64,000 bases of DNA from the NCBI RefSeq assembly GCF_030540875.1, contig NZ_JAUOEM010000011.1:1-64000 (forward strand), in the 5' to 3' direction. Positions 34,719 to 43,924 of this stretch are shown here, one piece after another. Within the stretch, counting starts at the first letter, position 1. Each line of letters begins with the position of its first letter. Source of the stretch: Flavivirga amylovorans (GTDB lineage Bacteria > Bacteroidota > Bacteroidia > Flavobacteriales > Flavobacteriaceae). The notes under the pieces are model-generated. The model had not been told where the DNA came from. It was given only the letters and a program-made list of their open reading frames with translations, and ran no database searches. The position numbers and the translations under genes are program-made.

Positions 34719-36395
34719 ATGAAAAATATAAGAGATATAGTAAAGGTGCTTTTTTTAGCTGTGATATTAGTATCCTGTAATGAAAAGGAATTTTTGGAAG
34801 AAACACCTTTTGATTTTTATTCGCCAGAAAACTCATATACAACACCAGATCAGATAGATTTGGCAATTGTAAGGTTGTATAAAGATAGCCAGACTGTGTT
34901 TGTTGGAGGTGTTGTAAATACTTTTGCTTTTTTTTATACTACAGATGTAGGGTACGATGCTATTGCGACGACACACCAGCTAAACTCATGGTCAGATAAA
35001 ATAACTCCAGAAACAGGTGAAGTAGAATGGATGTGGGAGAATTTATATAAAATAGTAGCCAATGCGAATACGATTCTATCAAGAATTGGTGCCGTAGAAT
35101 ACCCTTCTGAGGCTGCACGTAATGCTAAAATAGGAGAAGCTAAGTTTTTTAGGGCTTTAGCTTATAGAACTTTGGGGATTTTATATGGTGGAGTACCTCT
35201 ATCACTGGAAGAAATAACGGCTCCTAAGAGAGATTTTGTAAGAGATACCCAGGCTAATGTGTTTGCTCAGGTTATTAATGATCTTGAAGAAGCTGTTCTT
35301 AATTTACCGGATGCTGATGAAGTGGAACAAGATGGAAGAATATCTAAAGGAGCGGCTAATCATCTTTTAGCAGAGATGTACATTATTAATCAAGAGTATG
35401 ATAAGGCTATTGCTGCGGCTACGGCGGTTATCGATAATCCAAATTATGAATTAATGACACAACGTTTTGGGTCAAGAATCTCAGAACCAGGAGATGTATA
35501 TTGGGATCTGTTTAGAAGAGGTAATGTCAATAGAGGTAAAGAAGGAAGCTCAGTAAATAGAGAAGCCATTTGGGTTGCTCAATATGAACACCTTGCTCTA
35601 GGAGGAGGTGACCCAGATAATTTTGCCCGATTTTTAGCACCCTTGTATTGGCAGTTAAAGGATGATAATGGAGAAAATATATTTTTCAGCCATTCAAGTC
35701 AAAATGGTGGTCGTGGTATAGGTTGGTGGGCCGCTTCAGATTATATGTTGAATCAAGTTTGGGCAAACTCTAATAACGATATGCGAAATTCAGAATATAA
35801 TATTATTCGTGATGTGGTTGTAGATAATCCAAATTCCGCATACTTTGGACAAATGATGGTGGCTAGTGGAGCAATTGATAATTATCCTAATACAATTAAT
35901 AGGTGGTGGAGTGCGATTTTCGCAAAAAGTAACCCAATAGGTAATTTCCCTGACGATGTTATTGCAGACCCTGAAACAGGAGAAACAAATAATGGAGCGG
36001 GTAGTACATTTAATGATAGATATATGATGAGGCTTGCAGAAACTTATTTATTAAGAGCAGAGGCATATATATTAAAAGGAGATCAAGCAAGTGCAGCCAT
36101 TGATATTAATGCGGTTAGAGCTAGAGTTAATGCAGATCCTGTAATGGAAGCCGATGTAGATATGGATTATTTGTTAGATGAAAGGGCTAGAGAGCTTTTT
36201 ACTGAAGAATTCAGACTACTTACACTTATGAGAATGGGTAAAATAGTTGAAAGAGTAAGACAACATAACCCTATGCACAATGGGCAATATGAATCATTTA
36301 TAATTAATGATACTCAAAATTTATGGCCTATACCCATTAGTGAAATCATAACAAATACCGAAGCAGTTTTAGAACAAAACCCTGGGTATAATTAA
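34719..36395 (+). CDS. SusD/RagB glycan-binding lipoprotein
   Basis: 558 residues. Lipobox LVSC (Cys20). SusD N-terminal helices (FLEETPFDFYSPENSYTTPD; WENLYKIVANANTILSRIG; AKFFRALAYRTLGILYGGVP) and C-terminal RagB domain (MRLAETYLLRAEAYILKGD, LDERARELFTEEFRLLTLMR, LWPIPISEI). It sits on the cell surface as the lid of the SusC pore and binds the target oligosaccharide. A terminator lies about 75 bases downstream. Confidence 0.96.
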   Translation: MKNIRDIVKVLFLAVILVSCNEKEFLEETPFDFYSPENSYTTPDQIDLAIVRLYKDSQTVFVGGVVNTFAFFYTTDVGYDAIATTHQLNSWSDKITPETGEVEWMWENLYKIVANANTILSRIGAVEYPSEAARNAKIGEAKFFRALAYRTLGILYGGVPLSLEEITAPKRDFVRDTQANVFAQVINDLEEAVLNLPDADEVEQDGRISKGAANHLLAEMYIINQEYDKAIAAATAVIDNPNYELMTQRFGSRISEPGDVYWDLFRRGNVNRGKEGSSVNREAIWVAQYEHLALGGGDPDNFARFLAPLYWQLKDDNGENIFFSHSSQNGGRGIGWWAASDYMLNQVWANSNNDMRNSEYNIIRDVVVDNPNSAYFGQMMVASGAIDNYPNTINRWWSAIFAKSNPIGNFPDDVIADPETGETNNGAGSTFNDRYMMRLAETYLLRAEAYILKGDQASAAIDINAVRARVNADPVMEADVDMDYLLDERARELFTEEFRLLTLMRMGKIVERVRQHNPMHNGQYESFIINDTQNLWPIPISEIITNTEAVLEQNPGYN

Positions 36396-36468
36396 GAAGA
36401 TAAAACCATAATTTATTTTTTAAATAAAGAATTATTTAGTAGTTGTTAGTTTAGTTTGAGTTAGTTTA

Positions 36469-36503
36469 AAATGGGACCTGCTTCATAACAGGTCTCATTT
36501 TTA
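36469..36503 (+). terminator. Terminator after susD
   Basis: AAATGGGACCTG and CAGGTCTCATTT form a 12-bp stem with one G-T pair and an 8-base loop, then TT. It ends the sigma-FecR-SusC-SusD unit. Confidence 0.8.
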
Positions 36504-36648
36504 AAAATAGCTAGTTCATTTTTATTTTGTGATTAAGCTTTTTGTTTAAGTGATTTTAGGTATAAATTGTTAGGTAATATTGACTTTTCTAAAAAAACGA
36601 TAATTATTATAAAATCTAAATGGATCAATTGCGATTCCTTCGAGAATT

Positions 36649-36770
36649 TATTTCCTGTAAAGACAGTCATTTTTTCTCACTATAACTTTTTTAAACAAGA
36701 AAATAATCTAGTATTATAATAGGAAAATCTATTTGTCTTAGGAGTTTTGGATATTAATTTTATAGAATCA
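36649..36770 (+). promoter_or_regulatory. Upstream block shared with 17051-17174
   Basis: Aligns with the block before the DUF5107 relic; best-kept parts are GTCATTTTTTCTCACTAT, AAAATAATCTA and ATTAATTTTATA. It lies about 255 bases before the DUF5703 gene, in a 629-base gap that otherwise holds only the susD terminator. Confidence 0.6.
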
Positions 36771-37024
36771 TAAACCCCATTATACAGGATGGAAATCTGT
36801 GGAATTAGGCAGAATTAATTATGTTTTTATTGATCTAAATCCAAGCATGTATTACAGAAATTTTCTTGTGTGTAAAACACAGAAAAGTTATAAGAGATTA
36901 TAGAATTTGGTGATGCTAAATAACATCTGTCTTAAATATTTGAAATTAATGGTTAAATAGCTTAGATAAGGTAATTTAAATCATCAATTATGTTAAATAA
37001 TTACAAATAAAAACAATTATAAAT

Positions 37025-39376
37025 ATGAGAATATTTGGAATACTTAAAATTAGTATTTTGCTTTTAATTGTTACAGTATGTAGTGGGCAATCATCCAAGT
37101 TGAATTTGAGCAATTACAACATTATTTGGCATAGTCAAAGTAAAAACTCCAGCGAATCAATGCCTTTGGGAGGAGGTGATGTTGGACTTAATGTTTGGGT
37201 CGAAAATGGCGAATTATTGTTTTATGTTTCGCAATCCGGAACGTTTGATGAGAATAACCAAATGCTAAAACATGGTAGGGTACGTATGAATGTTGAGCCA
37301 AATCCGTTTGAAGACGGTGACTCGTTTTCTCAAAAATTAGTTTTAGAAGATGGAAACATAATAATTAAGGCTAAAAAAGGTGGCCATGAAATTACCATGA
37401 ATTTATGGGTTGATGTTTTTCATCCTGTAGTACATATTGAAACCGAAAGTACAATTCCTGTAGAAGTAACAGCAAGTTATGAATCTTGGAGAACAGAAGA
37501 TATCGTTGTTCCAAAAGGTATGCGTCATGCCAGTTTTAGTTTAACAAATTATCCTGGTGAAGTAAAAACCTATAAAGATGAAATTAAGGCAAATAATAAT
37601 CAAGTCATGTGGTTTCATTGCAATCGGGAAGATAGATTACTTTATGACTTCTGTGTTAAGCAACAAGGATTAGAAGGTGTAAAAGACCAGATTGTCAATA
37701 CCCAAAAAGGAAGAACTTTTGGAGGCATATTAAAAGGCGAAGGCATGGTTGATGCGGGTACTTCGAACGGTAAATATGTTTCAACAAACTTTAAGGCCTG
37801 GCATCTTAAAACTTCAGAAAAAACAACTTCAAATACTGTTCAGCTTTATTTACATACCGATATTTGCGATTCGGCAGATGAATGGAAAAAAGAGGTGCAA
37901 AATTTGGTTGAAAAAACCTCCAAAAATACAGCAGATGCCAAAAGAAAAACTAAGGAATGGTGGCATAAATACTGGGAAAGAAGCTACATTGGTATAAATA
38001 CGGAAAAAGCAGATACAGGTGATGCTGCATGGCAAGTAGGGCGTAACTATCAGTTATTTAGATATATGTTAGGTTGCAATGCATATGGTGATTATCCCAG
38101 TAAATTTAATGGTAGCTTGTTTACGGTAGATCCGGTTTTTGTTACTGAAAAAGAGTTTGACTGGACCCCGGATTTTAGGCAATGGGGAGGCGGAAGTTTT
38201 ACAGCACAAAATCAACGTTTGGTATATTGGCCCATGTTGAAAAGTGGTGATTTTGATATGATGCCACCTCAATTTAATTACTATGAAAGAATCCTTTCAA
38301 GTGCAGAGGCCCGTACCAAAGTATATTGGGGACACGAAGGCGCTTGTTTTACTGAGCAACTCGAAAACTTTGGTTTACCATTTGCGGGAGGTTGGGGATT
38401 TGAATCAGGAGCCAGAAAACGACAACCAGAAACAGAATTTGGAGTGCAAACCAACAAATATGTTAACCATCACTATGTAAACCAGCTTGAATTCTCTTTA
38501 ATGATTTTAGATTATTATCAGTTTTCAGGTGAAAATATTAACAAGTACTTGCCATTTATAAAAAGTTCGTTGAAATTTTTTGACGAGCACTATCAATACC
38601 GTCAAAAGCAAAGAACAGGTGAGACGTTGGATAAAGAGGGAAAATTAGTCTTTTACCCCTCAACAGCAGCTGAGATGTATAAAATTGCTAAAAATCCGGT
38701 CGATGTCATTTCCGCATTAAAAGCTATTTTGCCAAGAATGATAATGCTACCTGATGAATTGGTTGCTACAGACGAAAAGAAATATTATCAGTCATTTTTG
38801 GAAAGAGTACCCGAAATTACATTCGATGAAAAAGAAGGCCATAAGGTAATTAAACCAGCCGAAAGCTGGGAATATGTGGCCAATCAGGAGGTGCCGGAGT
38901 TATATACGGTTTATCCTTATAGTATTTATGGTATAAATAAACCCGATTTGGATGTGGCCATTAATACTTACTGGCACGGTGAATCTAAAGAAAAAAGAAA
39001 ATTTGAAGTGTGCTGGAGCCAAGTGGGAATTTTTGCGGCTCGTATGGGATTAACCGAAGAAGCCGAACGTTTGGTAAAAATCAAATTAGCAGATGCCCCA
39101 CGTCGTTTTCCCGCATTTTGGGGGCCTGGCCCGGATTGGGTACCGGATGTAGATCATGGAGGTTCAGGTATGGTCAATTTGCAAGAAATGTTGATGCAAA
39201 CAGATGGAAAAGAAATCCTGTTATTTCCATCATGGCCAAAAGATTGGGACGTGCACTTTAAAATGCATGCACCAAATAATACAGTTGTAGAAGCTGAATT
39301 AAAAGGAGGGAAGTTGGTGAGGTTAAATGTCACCCCAAAGAATAGGGAAAAAGATATTCAGGTTTTGATTAAGTAA
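37025..39376 (+). CDS. DUF5703 putative glycoside hydrolase
   Basis: 783 residues. Signal peptide ends VCSGQ. The N-terminal DUF5703 sandwich starts LSNYNIIWHSQSKNSSESMP with GGGDVGLNVWVENGELLFYV; the later part is a helical barrel (WQVGRNYQLFRYMLGCNAYG, WGHEGACFTEQL, LVFYPSTAAEMY). Overall layout is sandwich plus (alpha/alpha) barrel, as in GH65/GH95-type enzymes, but catalytic residues are not established. Exported. A decayed copy of its 5' end is at 24118. Confidence 0.8.
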   Translation: MRIFGILKISILLLIVTVCSGQSSKLNLSNYNIIWHSQSKNSSESMPLGGGDVGLNVWVENGELLFYVSQSGTFDENNQMLKHGRVRMNVEPNPFEDGDSFSQKLVLEDGNIIIKAKKGGHEITMNLWVDVFHPVVHIETESTIPVEVTASYESWRTEDIVVPKGMRHASFSLTNYPGEVKTYKDEIKANNNQVMWFHCNREDRLLYDFCVKQQGLEGVKDQIVNTQKGRTFGGILKGEGMVDAGTSNGKYVSTNFKAWHLKTSEKTTSNTVQLYLHTDICDSADEWKKEVQNLVEKTSKNTADAKRKTKEWWHKYWERSYIGINTEKADTGDAAWQVGRNYQLFRYMLGCNAYGDYPSKFNGSLFTVDPVFVTEKEFDWTPDFRQWGGGSFTAQNQRLVYWPMLKSGDFDMMPPQFNYYERILSSAEARTKVYWGHEGACFTEQLENFGLPFAGGWGFESGARKRQPETEFGVQTNKYVNHHYVNQLEFSLMILDYYQFSGENINKYLPFIKSSLKFFDEHYQYRQKQRTGETLDKEGKLVFYPSTAAEMYKIAKNPVDVISALKAILPRMIMLPDELVATDEKKYYQSFLERVPEITFDEKEGHKVIKPAESWEYVANQEVPELYTVYPYSIYGINKPDLDVAINTYWHGESKEKRKFEVCWSQVGIFAARMGLTEEAERLVKIKLADAPRRFPAFWGPGPDWVPDVDHGGSGMVNLQEMLMQTDGKEILLFPSWPKDWDVHFKMHAPNNTVVEAELKGGKLVRLNVTPKNREKDIQVLIK

Positions 39377-39442
39377 TTTTTTGTGTTATTCCTAGTGTAA
39401 GAGTACCGTAAATTCAAATTAAATATTGAGATAATATAAGAA

Positions 39443-39755
39443 TGTATGAAAGCTTTGGGACCCTCAGTCCGCAGCAGAACAAGGCAATTGGTACGCTAAA
39501 GGGATGTATATTCCTAAAGGTCAGCCAGGAAGTCGCGGACAATACGAATCCCATATCAAGAATTATGAACATCCTTCAGAGTTTGGATATAAAGATGTGA
39601 TTAAAACCTGGAAAGCAGAAAAGTTTACATCTGAGTATGCAGATTATTTAATATCTATTTATAAAAAGGGAGGAGCAAAGTTTTTCTTAACTACGGTTCA
39701 TCATCACGACAATTTCGACATGTGGAACATCCGTTTAATGAGGCATATTGTTTAA
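39443..39755 (+). pseudogene. GH29 alpha-L-fucosidase relic
   Basis: The frame ending at 39755 reads DPQSAAEQGNWYAKGMYIPK, then GQYESHIKNYEHPSEFGYKD, TWKAEKFTSEYADYLISIYKK and FFLTTVHHHDNFDMWN. These are the N-terminal third of a GH29 enzyme, without start codon, nucleophile region or C-terminus. It is more divergent from the two intact GH29 genes than they look from each other, so it is a separate lost gene. The gap 39377-39855 otherwise shows nothing. Confidence 0.8.
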
Positions 39756-39855
39756 AAATTCAATAGTCTAAATTGTTTTAAGAATAAATAGAAAGCGTAT
39801 AAAAAAAGTTTAGGTCTATTTAATATCAAAATTGATAATTAAAGTAATATATTTT

Positions 39856-42216
39856 ATGAAGCATATCATTTATATAATAGTGCTGGTTTTGTTAGCAAGC
39901 TGTGATTCTACAAAGAATGAAGTTAGCTATTCGATAGCACCCTATTCAACACCCGAAATAGATTCCTTAGTAGCACAAGTCATGGCAGATATGACCTTGG
40001 AGGAAAAAATTGTTCAGATTCGAGGTATCCGACCCAGTGAAATAATGGAAGATGGAAAGTTCTCTCCTGAAAAGGCAAAAGAGGCAATGCCACTTGGTAT
40101 GGGACATTTTTGTCAATTTTCGTCGCAACTTGTATTCACGCCTAACGAACTAAGAGATTTTGTACGTGAGGTACAAGATTGGTTAATGACAGAAACCCGA
40201 ACCGGAATTCCCGCTATTTTTCACGAAGAGGCGATCACCGGTTTTGCAACAAAAGGAGCCACCACATATCCTCAACAAATTGGTATGGGATGTACCTGGA
40301 ATCCAGAACTAATTGAAGAGTGCGCTAATACCACACGAATAAATATGCGAGCTGGTGGTGCAACTTATGCATTATCACCTATGGTAGATATTAGTAGGAC
40401 TGCACATTGGGAGCGTATTGAAGAAAGCTATGGTGAGGATGCCTATTTGACATCACGTATGGGGGTAGCCTTTGTTAATGGTCTACAGGGAAATGATTTT
40501 AGAACAGGAGTTGCAGCAACCACCAAACACTTTGCTGGATATGGGACACAAAATAGCAATCCTAAGGAGTTATATGAAGAGTATATTATGCCACATGAAG
40601 CTATAATAAAGTTAGCAGGATCCAAAAGTGTTATGCCATCTTATGGAAAATATAAAAATATACCTGTTGTAGCCAGTAAAGAGTTGCTTACTGATATTTT
40701 AAGGACATATATTGGGTTTGATGGTGTGGTAATAAGTGATTATGGTGCAATTCGTTTATTTCATGGAATAAGCGATTTAGCTAAAACAGAAAAAGAAGCA
40801 GCTGTTAAAGCTATGATGGCAGGAACAGATATTGAAGTGTCTTATGCTTGGGGATTTCCATTTTTACCTGAAGCAGTAGAAGAAGGAATGATTTCTATAG
40901 ATGTTATAGATGCAGCGGTAAAGCGTTCACTAATTATGAAAGCTAAGCTGGGATTGTTAGACGAAAATCCTCAAATTGGGAAAGATGGGGATTTAGATTT
41001 TGACCCACCAGCCTTTAGGGATTTAGCATACAAATCTGCAAGTCAGTCGATTGTGTTGCTAAAGAACAATGGCATATTACCATTAAAAGAAGATATTAAG
41101 AATATCGCTTTACTTGGTCCCAATGGATCAACACCGTATTGTCTTTTAGGTGATTATACTTATCAATCTATGATTTCATTTTGGTGGAGTAAAACCTTTG
41201 ACCCAGAAGATCCTAAATTGTTTACGTTACACGAAGGGTTGAGTTCTAGGTTAGGTAATGACGTTGAGATTATGCAAGAACGCGGTTGTGACTGGAGCGA
41301 GCCATTGGAGGCGGTAATAAAATCAGACGGTTTGGGTGATGATCGATTAAGTAAACTAAAGATGTACACCCTTAAAGGGTTACCACAACCAGATTTACAA
41401 CGTGCGTTAAAATTGGCAAACGAAAGTGATGTCATTATCGCTGCTGTGGGTGAAAACATATACCTCTGTGGCGAAGGCCGTTTGCGTAAAGGAATACGCT
41501 TACCCGGAGAACAAGAAGAATTTGTGCAAAAGCTTGTTGATACTGGTAAACCTGTAGTTCTGGTTGTTTTTGGAGGTCGTCAGCAACTTGTAAACAAATT
41601 TGAAGATAAATGTGCTGCAATTGTTCAAGCATGGTACCCGGGAGAAGAAGGTGGTAATGCGATTGCCGACATCTTAGTAGGAAATGTAAACCCTTCAGGT
41701 AAATTATGTGTTACCTACCCAGCTAATGAAAGTAAAACGGAAAATAATTATAAAAATGGATATGAAAACACAGAGATTCAATATCCTTTTGGTTATGGTC
41801 TTTCTTACACCAAATTTGAGTACAGCGATTTAAAAATTCAGAAAAAGGCCAAGGTAACAGATGAATATATAATGATTTCCTTGAAGGTTAAAAATATTGG
41901 AGAAATAGATGGAGCAGAAATTGTGCAGCTTTATGTATCTCCAGAAAATGAAGAACTGGGCTTAAAACCTATTCAACTAAAGGGTTTTAACAGAGTTGAC
42001 TTAAAAGCAAACGAAGAAAAACGTATCAGATTCAAAGTATCTCTTCAACAATTAACCCAATTCAAAAATGAAGAATGGATTATAAAACCAGGTATTTACG
42101 AGTTTAAAGTTGGAGCTTCCTGCATCGATATCCGTTTAAAAGGTAAGGTTGAAGTAAAAGGAGAAAAACGTGTACTTAAAAACGGAAGAGAAGTTTTCTT
42201 TTCAACAAATGAATAA
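39856..42216 (+). CDS. GH3 beta-glycosidase, lipoprotein
   Basis: 786 residues from ATG 39856, which gives a clean lipoprotein signal (LLASC, Cys16); an upstream ATG at 39832 would add eight residues. GH3 barrel: IFHEEAITGFATKGATTYPQ, ERIEESYGEDAYLTSRMGVA, TTKHFAGYG, nucleophile Asp295 in GVVISDYGAI. Second domain IVLLKNNGILPL...GENIYLCGEGR and a C-terminal FnIII-like domain (YPFGYGLSYTKFEYSDL). It releases terminal beta-linked sugars such as glucose or xylose with retention. It follows the GH29 relic and precedes an intact GH29 by 35 bases. Confidence 0.92.
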   Translation: MKHIIYIIVLVLLASCDSTKNEVSYSIAPYSTPEIDSLVAQVMADMTLEEKIVQIRGIRPSEIMEDGKFSPEKAKEAMPLGMGHFCQFSSQLVFTPNELRDFVREVQDWLMTETRTGIPAIFHEEAITGFATKGATTYPQQIGMGCTWNPELIEECANTTRINMRAGGATYALSPMVDISRTAHWERIEESYGEDAYLTSRMGVAFVNGLQGNDFRTGVAATTKHFAGYGTQNSNPKELYEEYIMPHEAIIKLAGSKSVMPSYGKYKNIPVVASKELLTDILRTYIGFDGVVISDYGAIRLFHGISDLAKTEKEAAVKAMMAGTDIEVSYAWGFPFLPEAVEEGMISIDVIDAAVKRSLIMKAKLGLLDENPQIGKDGDLDFDPPAFRDLAYKSASQSIVLLKNNGILPLKEDIKNIALLGPNGSTPYCLLGDYTYQSMISFWWSKTFDPEDPKLFTLHEGLSSRLGNDVEIMQERGCDWSEPLEAVIKSDGLGDDRLSKLKMYTLKGLPQPDLQRALKLANESDVIIAAVGENIYLCGEGRLRKGIRLPGEQEEFVQKLVDTGKPVVLVVFGGRQQLVNKFEDKCAAIVQAWYPGEEGGNAIADILVGNVNPSGKLCVTYPANESKTENNYKNGYENTEIQYPFGYGLSYTKFEYSDLKIQKKAKVTDEYIMISLKVKNIGEIDGAEIVQLYVSPENEELGLKPIQLKGFNRVDLKANEEKRIRFKVSLQQLTQFKNEEWIIKPGIYEFKVGASCIDIRLKGKVEVKGEKRVLKNGREVFFSTNE

Positions 42217-42251
42217 GTATTAAAGTTTAGCAATTAATAAAGAAATATAAA

Positions 42252-43835
42252 ATGAAAAAATTAACATTGATTATGCTTATTGTATTTGCTATGCAACAAA
42301 TTACAGCACAGAAAATATATGAAGCTACTTGGGAATCATTGGACAGCAGAAAAGACCCAGAATGGTTTAGCGATGCCAAGTTTGGCATATTTATTCACTG
42401 GGGGCTTTATTCAGTACCTGGCTACACGGCAAAAGGTAATTATGCAGAATGGTATGGAAATCATTTAAAGAAAGTGTTAAATGAAAAGTCAAGTAAACAT
42501 GACTCAATTCGACACTTAGCTGCAAAGTCCTATCAGGACAAGGTATATGGGGCGGATTTTAAGTATTCCGATTTCAGGGATTTATTTACCACCCATGAAT
42601 TTGATGCAAAACAGTGGGCTGGAGTTTTTAAGAAGTCGGGAGCCAAATATGTGGTACTTACCTCTAAACATCATGATGGGTATTGTTTGTGGCCAAGTAA
42701 GGAAGCAAGCAAAAGTTTCGGACTTCCTTGGAACTCCGTAGAAAGTGGTCCCAAAAGAGATTTGGTAGGTGAACTAACCAATGCGGTGCGTGCAGAAGGA
42801 ATTAAAATGGGCTTATACTATAGTATCTGGGATTGGTACAACCCGTATTGGTCTGCAGAACAGCAAGAAGCACTGAAATCTGGTACTTTGGCCGTTGATT
42901 TGAATAACATCGAAGCACACTCAAAGTCTAGTAATAAAGAAGTTAAAGAGTCAATGGATGGGTTGTCAAAATACATTCATGAAGTAATGTACCCTCAATT
43001 CAAAGAGATTGTAAATAATTATCAGCCTTCATTAATTTTTTCCGATGGTGATTGGTGGATGAATGATGATCTTTGGGAAACAAGACCACTGTTAGCTTGG
43101 TTATTCAATAATGCCCCAAATAAAGATGAAGTTGTAATTAATGATCGTTGGGGGCAAGTTAGAGGAGAGCATGGAGGATACTACACAACGGAGTATGGTT
43201 CTGGTTTTGACAATATAGATAAGCCCTGGGAGGAAAATCGTGGTATTGGGCATTCGTTTGGTTATAACCGCATTGAAAATCTCGAAGATTACAAAACCTC
43301 TCAAGAGCTGGTCTATGTATTGATTGATATTGTTAGTCGAGGCGGAAATCTCTTGCTAAATATAGGCCCAAGAGCCGATGGTTTAATTCCAGTTATTATG
43401 CAGCAACGTTTAATCGATATTGGAGATTGGCTTGATGTAAATGGAGAAGCCATATATGGCACTAAAACTTTTGGGAGAACTTGTCAGTGGAGTGCAGGTA
43501 AAAAGCCAAGTGAAGTTAGGGGGGGCTTTAAGGCAGAATATGATGTCATGGCTTTAACTGTAGAGCCTAAAGAAGGTATGGCTAGCAAAGAGGTTTTCTT
43601 TACCCAAAAGGAAAACGATTTATACTGTATTTGCCCTGTATATCCGAAGGGTAAATTGATAATAAAGGATTTGGATACAGAAATAGTTGAAGGTGTTGAA
43701 ATGTTAGGATACGATAAACCTCTTGAATGGAAAAAACAAGGGGGAAATATTGTTATCAATGTTCCTCCTTTGACAATATCAGAAGTCCCTTGCAATTTTG
43801 CTTGGACCTTTAAGATTAAGAATATTAGTCAATAA
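42252..43835 (+). CDS. GH29 alpha-L-fucosidase (GH29-A-like)
   Basis: 527 residues. Signal peptide ends QQITAQ. GH29 markers KFGIFIHWGLYSVPGYTAKG, VVLTSKHHDGYCLWPS, GPKRDLVGEL, MGLYYSIWDWYNP, nucleophile Asp265 in SLIFSDGDWW, and NLLLNIGPRADGLIP. The YYS-W-DW pattern is the broad-specificity GH29-A type. Exported. It differs clearly from the GH29 gene at 20038, so the two fucosidases probably cleave different linkages. Confidence 0.93.
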   Translation: MKKLTLIMLIVFAMQQITAQKIYEATWESLDSRKDPEWFSDAKFGIFIHWGLYSVPGYTAKGNYAEWYGNHLKKVLNEKSSKHDSIRHLAAKSYQDKVYGADFKYSDFRDLFTTHEFDAKQWAGVFKKSGAKYVVLTSKHHDGYCLWPSKEASKSFGLPWNSVESGPKRDLVGELTNAVRAEGIKMGLYYSIWDWYNPYWSAEQQEALKSGTLAVDLNNIEAHSKSSNKEVKESMDGLSKYIHEVMYPQFKEIVNNYQPSLIFSDGDWWMNDDLWETRPLLAWLFNNAPNKDEVVINDRWGQVRGEHGGYYTTEYGSGFDNIDKPWEENRGIGHSFGYNRIENLEDYKTSQELVYVLIDIVSRGGNLLLNIGPRADGLIPVIMQQRLIDIGDWLDVNGEAIYGTKTFGRTCQWSAGKKPSEVRGGFKAEYDVMALTVEPKEGMASKEVFFTQKENDLYCICPVYPKGKLIIKDLDTEIVEGVEMLGYDKPLEWKKQGGNIVINVPPLTISEVPCNFAWTFKIKNISQ

Positions 43836-43924
43836 TCAAAGAGTATTGATTGTCATTAAGGAATAAAGAGGCATGCCTCTGAACCGAACCCAAATGAAAA
43901 AAAATGATAGCAAATAGAATTAAA

